DNA of 64,000 bases, from positions 62,001 to 126,000 of the forward strand of contig NZ_JBNDMZ010000010.1 in the NCBI RefSeq assembly GCF_049856295.1, in the 5' to 3' direction. Shown here in pieces: positions 57,872 through 64,000 of the stretch. This stretch comes from JB111 sp049856295. Lineage in GTDB: Bacteria; Actinomycetota; Actinomycetes; Actinomycetales; Actinomycetaceae. The notes beneath the pieces are model-generated. The model was not told the DNA's origin. It did not search any database and saw only the letters and a list, made by a program, of their open reading frames with translations. Numbering within the stretch: position 1 is the first letter of the stretch; each line of letters begins with the position of its first letter. Position numbers and translations under genes: made by a program.

Positions 57872-58618
57872 ATGAGGATCATGCACACGCCTGTCCGTCG
57901 ATCCCTTGTCGCGGCCGTCGCGCTCGGCGCCGGCCTCACGCTCGCCGCCTGCGGCGGGGGCGACGACGAGGAGACGACCACCACCGAGGACTCCCCGCAG
58001 ACGTCGGAGGAGCCCGAGGTCACGTCGGGCGGCGCGGGGGACGGCGCGGAGTCCGGGTCCGACGACGGCGCCGAATCGGGCTCCGGGTCCGAGACCGGGT
58101 CCGACGACCCCGCGGGCCTGCCGCCCGAGACCGGGAGCGAGTCCGGCTCGGCCGGCCCCGGTGGAGAGTCGGGGAGCGCTGCCGCCGAGGAACGCATCGA
58201 CATCACCTGGCCCGAGGGCTGGGAGGACCTGGAGACCGACAGCGCCGGCCTGCCCCAGGGGGTGGCCGAAACCCACGCCTACGCGCTCGACCCGGCCGAG
58301 CCGTTCCCGACCGGGGCACGCGTCATCCGGTACGCGCCCGGCACGATCGGCGAGGGCACGTTCATGGAGCTGTTCGCGCAGAGCGGCCAGGACACGTCGG
58401 AGTTCACCGAGCTCGAGCCGCGCGACATCGGCGGGCACGAGGCGGAGGGCATCGAGACGACGCAGGACCTGGGCGACGGCGAGATGCGCCAGCGCGCCTA
58501 CGGCTTCCCGCTCGAGGACGGCTCGTACGTCGAGATCTCGGTCCAGTCCCCGGTGGACGACTTCGACAGCCACGAGGAGGACTTCGAGGCGATCCTCGAC
58601 TCCATCGAGATCAGCTGA
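57872..58618 (+). CDS. Lipoprotein L7, LpqN-like, near-duplicate of L6
   Basis: A 248-residue lipoprotein beginning MRIMHTPVRRSLVAAVALGA, lipobox LAAC (Cys27). The linker starts GGGDDEETTTTEDSPQTSEE, identical to L6 for its first ten residues, then diverges to Gly/Ser/Asp repeats (GSGSETGSDDP). The domain reads IDITWPEGWEDLETDSAG, YAPGTIGEGTFMELFAQSGQ, QRAYGFPLEDGSYVEISVQS and FEAILDSIEIS. ATG 57872 follows GTGGAGGGC. Divergence from L6 concentrates in the linker and in the first domain loop, where binding specificity might lie. Confidence 0.8.
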   Translation: MRIMHTPVRRSLVAAVALGAGLTLAACGGGDDEETTTTEDSPQTSEEPEVTSGGAGDGAESGSDDGAESGSGSETGSDDPAGLPPETGSESGSAGPGGESGSAAAEERIDITWPEGWEDLETDSAGLPQGVAETHAYALDPAEPFPTGARVIRYAPGTIGEGTFMELFAQSGQDTSEFTELEPRDIGGHEAEGIETTQDLGDGEMRQRAYGFPLEDGSYVEISVQSPVDDFDSHEEDFEAILDSIEIS

Positions 58619-58655
58619 CCGGCCGAGGGCCGTCCCGAGGGACCGCCTCGCGGGT

Positions 58656-58699
58656 CGCACGACGGCGTCGCCGATCGCGGGTGGCGCCGTCGTCGTTCG
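58656..58699 (+). terminator. Terminator hairpin after lipoprotein L7
   Basis: CGCACGACGGCG from 58656 pairs with GCGCCGTCGTCGTTCG ending near 58699, matching the L6 terminator in sequence and distance from the stop codon. Confidence 0.55.
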
Positions 58700-58799
58700 T
58701 CGTGGTGCGCCGTCCCGGTGGATGTGGACAGGTGGCGGTTCGGAGCGGACGTGTGGATGACGAGCCGCCCGAGGTGCTGCGCGCGGCCAGCCTGGCCGC

Positions 58800-59573
58800 A
58801 TGCGCACACGCACACGCACACGCTCCGGGTCCAGCAACGCCGCTCGCGGCACCTCCCTCACGGCGCTCCTGCTCGCCGCCGGCCTCGCCCTCGCCGGGTG
58901 CGGCGACGGCGAGCCGACGGGCGCGTCGGACGGGACGGTCGCGCCCGACGGGGCCCGGTCCTCAGAGTCCGGGGCCGGGTCGGACACCCCGCCCGACGAC
59001 GACGAACGACCGGTGGATCCCGACCCTGGCTCCGACACCTCGCCCTCGTCCGTACCCGCACCCGAGCCCGATCCGGAGACCGAGGAGACAGAGACGAGGA
59101 CCGGCTCCGCATCGGAGGACGCGGCGCCGTCCGGCGACCGCGCCCCGGCACCGGACGGGGCGCTGGCCCTCTCGGTGACCTACCCGGACGCGTGGGAGGA
59201 GCAGTCCGCCGCGGCGGCGAACCTCCCGCCGGGCTCGCTCGCCATGGCCACAGCGACCGCGGACGGCACGATCGCCGGCTCGACGGTCGTGGTGGAACCG
59301 GCCGACGGTCCGGTCGCGGACATGCCCGGCCTCCTTGCGGCGCGCGGGAACGACCCGGCGAGCATCGTCGAGGCGGGGACGCGGGACGTGGCCGGCGAGA
59401 GCGTGACGCGCTGGGAGGCGCGCAGCACGTCGGGGGAGTGGGACACGATCGCCTATCCGGTGCCAGGACCGGACGGCGTCGTCGTGCTCGTCATGTTCGT
59501 CGTCACCGCCGAGAGGACCGACGTCGTCGAGGAGGACGTCGCGACCGTCCTCGACTCCCTGGCGCTCGGGTGA
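58800..59573 (+). CDS. Lipoprotein L8, LpqN-like, divergent
   Basis: A 257-residue lipoprotein. The n-region MRTRTRTRSGSSNAARG is encoded by a CACACG-type dinucleotide run. Its lipobox is LAGC (Cys34). A Pro/Asp/Glu-rich linker of about 85 residues precedes a domain that starts LSVTYPDAWEEQSAAAANL and ends VATVLDSLALG. The PEGW motif is replaced by PDAW. No strong ribosome-binding site precedes ATG 58800. It is the last of eight tandem members and converges with the M13 peptidase. Confidence 0.75.
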   Translation: MRTRTRTRSGSSNAARGTSLTALLLAAGLALAGCGDGEPTGASDGTVAPDGARSSESGAGSDTPPDDDERPVDPDPGSDTSPSSVPAPEPDPETEETETRTGSASEDAAPSGDRAPAPDGALALSVTYPDAWEEQSAAAANLPPGSLAMATATADGTIAGSTVVVEPADGPVADMPGLLAARGNDPASIVEAGTRDVAGESVTRWEARSTSGEWDTIAYPVPGPDGVVVLVMFVVTAERTDVVEEDVATVLDSLALG

Positions 59574-59585
59574 CGTCGGAGGTCG

Positions 59586-59632
59586 GGACGGCGACTGCGG
59601 CGCACCGCCGTCGTGGCGGCGATGCGCCGTCC
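59586..59632. terminator. Bidirectional terminator between L8 and the M13 peptidase
   Basis: GGACGGCG (59586-59593) pairs with CGCCGTCC (59625-59632), and an inner stem CCGCC/GGCGG (59605-59609 and 59615-59619) extends it. It lies between the two convergent stop codons. Confidence 0.6.
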
Positions 59633-59666
59633 TGCGCGACTGTCGGCCGCGCGCTGCCCGCCCGGC

Positions 59667-61730
59667 TCACCAGATGGCGACGCGCTCCTCCGGGGCCCGG
59701 TAGCCACCGTCGCCCGGCTGGACGTCGAACGCCCGGTGGAAGGCGTCGAGGTTGGAGGCCGTGACGTTCGCGCGGAACTCGTCGGGGGAGTGCGGGTCGG
59801 TGGACATCTGCGTGCGCAGCACCTCGTCGCGGTGCTTCGAGCGCCACACGCGCGCCCACCCGGTGAAGAAGCGCTGCAGGCCGGTGCGGCCGTCGACCAC
59901 CGGAGCGTCGTCGAGGCTGTCGACCCCCTGCGCGCGCAGGGCGATCGCGTAGGCCTTGAGGCCGATGTCGAGCCCGCCGAGGTCGCCGATGTTCTCGCCG
60001 ACGGTGAGGGCGCCGTTGACCGAGACCTCCGAGCTCTCGCCGAGCTGGGCGGGCACGAGGCCGTCGTACTGGGCGATGAGGGCGTTCGCGCGCTCCATGA
60101 ACCGCTCGCGGTCCTCGTCGGTCCACCAGTTCTCGAGCTGGCCGTCGGGGCCGAACTTCGAGCCCTGGTCGTCGAACCCGTGCCCGATCTCGTGGCCGAT
60201 CACCGTGCCGATGCCGCCGTAGTTGAAGGCGTCGTCGGTCTCCGGGTCGAAGAACGGGGGCTGGAGGATCGCGGCCGGGAAGACGATCTCGTTCCACACC
60301 GGGTTGTAGTACGCGTTGACGGTCTGCGGCGTCATCAGCCACTCCCGCCGGTCGACCTCGCCGCCGTAGCGCGACATCTCGTCGTCCCACCAGTACGCGC
60401 GCCCGGCGCGCACGGTGGCGACGAGGTCGCCCTCGGTCACGGTGAGGCCCGAGGAGTCGCGGACGATCTCCGGGTACCCGATCTTCGGGTTGAACGCGGC
60501 GAGCTTCGCCTGGGCCCGCTCCTTGGTCTCGGGGCTCATCCAGTCCAGCCCGTCGATCGAGACGCGGTATGCCTCGACGAGGTTGGTCACGAGCTCGTCC
60601 ATGCGCGCCTTGTGCGTGGGCGGGAAGTGCCGCGCGACGTACAGCCGGCCGACGTCCTCGCCGAGCAGGCCCTCGACGAGCCCGACGCCCCGGCGCCAGC
60701 GCTCGCGATTCTCCTGCGCGCCGGTGAGCGTGCGCCCCGCGAAGTCGAACCGCTCGGCCACGATCTCCTCGGTGAGCAGGGACGCACGGGAGGCCGCCGC
60801 GTGGAAGGACAGCCAGACCTTGAGGTCCTCGAGCGGCGTCTCCGCCCAGGTCTGCGCGGCGCCGACGAGCGCGGACGGCGTGGCGACCAGCAGCTTGAGC
60901 TCGCCCTCGGGCAGGCGCAGCCCCGCGTGGTAGGCGTCCCAGTCGAGCCCGGGGGCCGAGCCGGCGAGCTCGACGAAGGACATCGGGTTGTCGATCTTGT
61001 CCGCCTCGCGGGTGGCGACGACGTCCCAGTGGTGCGCGGCGATACGCGTCTCGAGCGCGAGGATCCGCTCCGCGGCGCCCGCGCCCTCCCCGGCCTCGAC
61101 GGCACCGACGAGCTCGAGGAGCCGGGCGACGTGCCCCGCGTACGCCTCGCGTACGGCGGCGTGCTCCGCCTCGCGGTAGTAGGCCTCGTCCGGCAGGCCG
61201 ATGCCGTCCTGCGCGAACCACACGAGGTAGTCCGGGTCGGAGATGCCGGGGGAGACGTCGATGCCGGCGATGCCGGAGACGCCCGTGCGCTGGAGCTCGC
61301 CCATGACGCGGGCGAGCGAGGAGTGGTCGTCGGCACCGCGGACGAGTGCGAGGTCCGCCTCCAGCGGGGCGGCGCCGGCGGCCTCGATCGCGGCCTCGTC
61401 CATGAACATCGCGTACACCGCGCCGATCTTGGGCGCGGCACCCGCGGGGTCGGGGTTCTCCGCGGCGGCGTCGGCGCCGGCCTCGGCGACCGACCCGGCG
61501 TCCTCGCCCGTCGCGGCCGCCTCGCCGAGCTCCTCGATGAGGGCGCGGACCCGCTCCTCGGAGCGGTCGCGCAGGTCGACGAACCCGCCGATGCGCGCGC
61601 GGTCGGACGGGATCTCGGTCTCGGCGATCCAGCGTCCGTTGACGTGGCGGAAGAGATCGTCCTGCGGGCGGACGCCGCGGTCCACGTAGCTCTCGAGGTC
61701 GACGGGCTGCTCGGTGCTCGGTGAGGTCAT
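59667..61730 (-). CDS. M13 family zinc metallopeptidase (neprilysin-like)
   Basis: A 687-residue peptidase without signal peptide or membrane segment, like other actinobacterial PepO/Zmp1-type M13 enzymes. The zinc site is VIGHEIGHGFDDQGS with the third ligand Glu in LTVGENIGDLGGL. NAYYNPVWNEIVFPAAIL holds the substrate-binding Asn-Ala-hydrophobic motif. N-terminal residues PQDDLFRHVNGRWI match the family. An acidic Ala-rich insert (about residues 70-97) is unusual. Such enzymes cut short peptides. ATG 61730 lies seven bases after TACGCT, so the message is probably leaderless. It is divergent from rpiB with only 45 bp between start codons. Confidence 0.9.
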   Translation of the reverse strand: MTSPSTEQPVDLESYVDRGVRPQDDLFRHVNGRWIAETEIPSDRARIGGFVDLRDRSEERVRALIEELGEAAATGEDAGSVAEAGADAAAENPDPAGAAPKIGAVYAMFMDEAAIEAAGAAPLEADLALVRGADDHSSLARVMGELQRTGVSGIAGIDVSPGISDPDYLVWFAQDGIGLPDEAYYREAEHAAVREAYAGHVARLLELVGAVEAGEGAGAAERILALETRIAAHHWDVVATREADKIDNPMSFVELAGSAPGLDWDAYHAGLRLPEGELKLLVATPSALVGAAQTWAETPLEDLKVWLSFHAAASRASLLTEEIVAERFDFAGRTLTGAQENRERWRRGVGLVEGLLGEDVGRLYVARHFPPTHKARMDELVTNLVEAYRVSIDGLDWMSPETKERAQAKLAAFNPKIGYPEIVRDSSGLTVTEGDLVATVRAGRAYWWDDEMSRYGGEVDRREWLMTPQTVNAYYNPVWNEIVFPAAILQPPFFDPETDDAFNYGGIGTVIGHEIGHGFDDQGSKFGPDGQLENWWTDEDRERFMERANALIAQYDGLVPAQLGESSEVSVNGALTVGENIGDLGGLDIGLKAYAIALRAQGVDSLDDAPVVDGRTGLQRFFTGWARVWRSKHRDEVLRTQMSTDPHSPDEFRANVTASNLDAFHRAFDVQPGDGGYRAPEERVAIW

Positions 61731-61775
61731 GGCATCCAGCGTATGCGTGGCATGCCGCGTGCCACACTGTGCGCC
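61731..61775. promoter_or_regulatory. Divergent overlapping leaderless promoters for M13 peptidase and rpiB
   Basis: The 45-bp gap between start codons has TACGCT on the minus strand (61743-61738), seven bases from ATG 61730, and CACACT on the plus strand (61763-61768), seven bases from ATG 61776. Each gene's -35 region must overlap the other's -10, so the two polymerases would compete. Confidence 0.45.
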
Positions 61776-62219
<444 letters not shown>

Positions 62220-62239
62220 ACGGATAGAGGGGCAACGGC

Positions 62240-63028
62240 ATGAGGTCCATGAGCACGACGACGAACCGCCCGGCCGCCCCGCGCCGTGCCCCTGCGCTCG
62301 CGGGCGCCTCGCTCGCGACCGCACTGGTCCTCGCCGCGTGCGGGGGCGATGACAACGACGACACCACCGACGCCGCCACGACCGAGGCGCCGCCGGCAAC
62401 GACCGAGCCGGCTGAGTCGGAGAGCTCCGACGGCACCGGCCAGGACGACGGCGGTTCGGAGACCGACTCCGACGCGGCTCCGTCCGACGAGGGCGAGGCC
62501 GAGGCTGAGGCCTCCTCCCGGGCGGACGAGGCAGCCTCCGATGCGGACGAGGCGGCCTCCGACGCGGGTGCGACCAGCGGCGAGGGCACGCCCGGCGGCA
62601 TCGCCCCGGTGTCGCTGGTCTGGCCCGCCGAGTGGATGGACCTCACCGACATGCTTGCGCCGCCGCCGGAGGGCGCCGAGATCGAGATGGTCGGCTCCTC
62701 GGGGACGCTGATCTACCCGGCCGGGGTGCTCACCGTCTACACCGCCGAGTTCGTGGACGGTCGCAGCTACCTCGAGCTCGTGGAAGCCGACGGCGCCCCC
62801 GCCGACGCGCTCACCGAGATCGAGCCCCGCGAGGTCGCCGGCCAGACCGTGACGCCCTACGAGGTCGACCTCACGCCCTACAGCTTTCCGGCGATCCAGC
62901 GGATCTACCCGCTCGAGCTCGCGGACGGTGCGATGGCCGGGCTCACGCTGACGGCACCCATCGAGGAGCTCGAGGCGGCCGAGCCCCTGTTCGAGGCGAT
63001 CCTCGACTCTGTGACGATCGAGGAGTAG
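62240..63028 (+). CDS. Lipoprotein L9, LpqN-like, separated from the tandem array
   Basis: A 262-residue lipoprotein with lipobox LAAC (Cys34). A linker of about 95 residues includes a repeated DEAASDADEAASDAG segment. The domain starts VSLVWPAEWMDLTDML, keeps REVAGQTVTPYEVDL, and ends FEAILDSVTIEE. ATG 62240 follows GAGGGGCAACGGC. It lies 20 bp after rpiB and 3 bp before the alpha/beta hydrolase, so it sits within a small operon and is likely expressed under the rpiB promoter. It is about 2.7 kb from L8, on the same strand, with the M13 gene between them in the opposite orientation. Confidence 0.78.
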   Translation: MRSMSTTTNRPAAPRRAPALAGASLATALVLAACGGDDNDDTTDAATTEAPPATTEPAESESSDGTGQDDGGSETDSDAAPSDEGEAEAEASSRADEAASDADEAASDAGATSGEGTPGGIAPVSLVWPAEWMDLTDMLAPPPEGAEIEMVGSSGTLIYPAGVLTVYTAEFVDGRSYLELVEADGAPADALTEIEPREVAGQTVTPYEVDLTPYSFPAIQRIYPLELADGAMAGLTLTAPIEELEAAEPLFEAILDSVTIEE

Positions 63029-63031
63029 CGC

Positions 63032-63943
63032 GTGGACGGCCGCCCCGCGCCGCTCGTGCTCCTGGGCGGCAGTGGCCTGGGCGGGTGGATCTGGGAACGC
63101 GTGACGCCGCTGCTCGAGGCGGCCGGCCACCGGGTGGTCACCCCGCGCCTGCGCGGCATCGACGGCGACCCGACCCCGGCCGCCGAGGTGACGCTGACCT
63201 CCTGGGTCGACGACGTCGTCGCCGCCCTTGAGACGGTCGAAACGGATGACGCCTCAGGTGCCGAGAGTGCGGGTGAGGGCCCGGATCTGGGCTCGCCGGG
63301 AGTCGAGAGTGCGGCTCAGGGTCCGCCCGGCCCGGAGGGCGTGACGATCGTGGCCCACTCGTTCGCGGCCTTCATCGTCGCGGGCGTCCTCGCCCGGCAG
63401 CGCGCGAGCACGCCTCCACCAGCGACGAGTGAGCGGATCTCGGCCCGGACTCCCGCGACGAGTGAGGGGATTCCTGCCCCGCGCACGACACCGGTCCGCA
63501 GCGTCGTCATGATCGACGCCGTCCTGCCGACGCCCGGCCGCTCGTGGTTCGACCAACAGGGACCCGGCGCGTCGGAGGTCATGCCGCTGCTCGCCGTCGA
63601 CGGCGCGACGCCCTGGTTCACCCGCCAGGAGATCGACGCCCTGTTCCCCGGGCACGGCCTCACCGACGACGACTACGCATGGATGGCGGAGCGGGTGAGC
63701 GGCCAGCCGCTGGGCACCTACGCCGAGCCGGCCGCCGACCTCGAGCTGACGGACGCCGGGTTCGACCTCGGCTACGTGCGCTGCCTACGGACGGACCCGC
63801 CGACGTCGCACGTCACCGCCGAGAGCCCCGGCTGGCGCTACCGGGAGATCGACGCCGGCCACTGGCCGATGGTCACGGCGCCCGACGAGACCGCGCGCGT
63901 CATCCTCGATCTCGTGCAGTCACAAGGTTTGTCCAGGGAATGA
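63032..63943 (+). CDS. Alpha/beta hydrolase with two in-frame repeat-derived inserts
   Basis: A 303-residue alpha/beta hydrolase. The oxyanion region is LVLLGGSGLGGWIWERV, the nucleophile serine is in TIVAHSFAAFIVAGVL, and the histidine is in IDAGHWPMVTAPDE. It resembles the small EstA/salicylate-esterase-like group of about 230-240 residues. The surplus is explained by two segments, about residues 76-106 and 130-152, encoded by copies of dispersed repeat families 1 (63260-63319) and 2 (63424-63470). Both inserts keep the frame and lie in surface loops on either side of the nucleophile strand. GTG 63032 is three bases after the L9 stop. Confidence 0.75.
   Translation: MDGRPAPLVLLGGSGLGGWIWERVTPLLEAAGHRVVTPRLRGIDGDPTPAAEVTLTSWVDDVVAALETVETDDASGAESAGEGPDLGSPGVESAAQGPPGPEGVTIVAHSFAAFIVAGVLARQRASTPPPATSERISARTPATSEGIPAPRTTPVRSVVMIDAVLPTPGRSWFDQQGPGASEVMPLLAVDGATPWFTRQEIDALFPGHGLTDDDYAWMAERVSGQPLGTYAEPAADLELTDAGFDLGYVRCLRTDPPTSHVTAESPGWRYREIDAGHWPMVTAPDETARVILDLVQSQGLSRE
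63260..63319 (+). repeat. Two copies of dispersed repeat family 1 inside a gene
   Basis: GCCGAGAGTGCGGGTGAG (63260-63277) and GTCGAGAGTGCGGCTCAG (63302-63319) lie within the alpha/beta hydrolase reading frame, 42 bp apart. Both are read in the GAESAG / GVESAAQG frame. Confidence 0.7.
63424..63470 (+). repeat. Two copies of dispersed repeat family 2 inside a gene
   Basis: CGACGAGTGAGCGG (63424-63437) and CGACGAGTGAGGGG (63457-63470) lie 33 bp apart, a multiple of three, in the alpha/beta hydrolase frame. They are translated as ATSERIS and ATSEGIP. The 57 bases after the gene end (63944-64000) contain only a weak CTGAGGC/GCCTCAG pairing. Confidence 0.65.
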
Positions 63944-64000
63944 TCGACATCCGCCCACCTGAGGCAGACGACCGCTCCTGACCGCCTCAGCGGCGACGGG

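Noticed and set aside
63944..64000. Partial RNA gene at the right end of the window
   Set aside because: Only a weak 7-bp pairing with an 18-nt loop; no tRNA or other motif.

Overview
The window is about 64 kb of very GC-rich DNA with the hallmarks of a mycothiol-using actinomycete, most likely in the order Micrococcales (Cellulomonadaceae or Bogoriellaceae-like). Supporting signs are GTG starts, a DsbA-like protein of the mycothiol-dependent nitroreductase type, LpqN-like lipoproteins, DUF4282 membrane proteins, a group II truncated globin, and several genes whose start codon lies 6-7 nt after a -10 hexamer, as in leaderless transcripts. Genus assignment is a guess; the class is not.

Layout. 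1-9.2 kb: an XRE/cupin regulator with two palindromic operators, a coiled-coil membrane protein, a GAP-family membrane protein divergent from a NarL-type two-component pair, small ORFs, an AlkD-like protein, a YtxH-like protein, tRNA-Arg(TCT), a FUSC transporter and a Nudix hydrolase. 9.4-20.4 kb: a Cof-type HAD phosphatase, an ABC-2 exporter operon, a pair of dynamin-like GTPases, an SSB, the translation factor EttA and a DUF4282 protein.

20.7-43.9 kb is the most distinctive part. Two large secreted, duplicated proteins with sialidase-type Asp boxes and five C-terminal 'GDWDGDG' repeats are transcribed leftward. A rightward operon of 15 tightly packed genes starts with an IclR regulator and encodes an amidohydrolase, a class III aminotransferase/mutase, an N-acyl-D-amino-acid deacylase, a Gfo/Idh/MocA oxidoreductase plus a shortened partner, two FAH-fold enzymes, a complete dipeptide-type ABC importer, a PIG-L hydrolase lacking the usual second-Asp motif, a D-serine-dehydratase/D-threonine-aldolase-like enzyme and RidA. 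Two 15-bp IclR-type palindromes lie between the divergent halves. I infer an extracellular-processing, import and catabolism island for an N-acylated D-amino-acid or amino-sugar-derived compound; the substrate is unknown.

44-52.6 kb is housekeeping: two thioesterases, a second DUF4282 protein, globin, GH77 amylomaltase, M1 aminopeptidase and the DsbA-like protein. 52.6-63.0 kb carries nine LpqN/PsbP-like lipoprotein genes, eight in tandem and one beyond a divergent M13 peptidase/rpiB pair. One has no ordinary start codon, one is frameshifted at a G7 tract, and two are very recent duplicates. The window ends with an alpha/beta hydrolase whose reading frame contains copies of the region's dispersed repeats.

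A short repeat (core GTCGAGATTGCGGTT or GTCGAGAGTGCGGCTC) occurs about 19 times in clusters between genes, at one gene's 3' end and inside one gene. A second repeat (CGACGAGTGAGSGG) behaves similarly. Neither matches a mobile element I can name.
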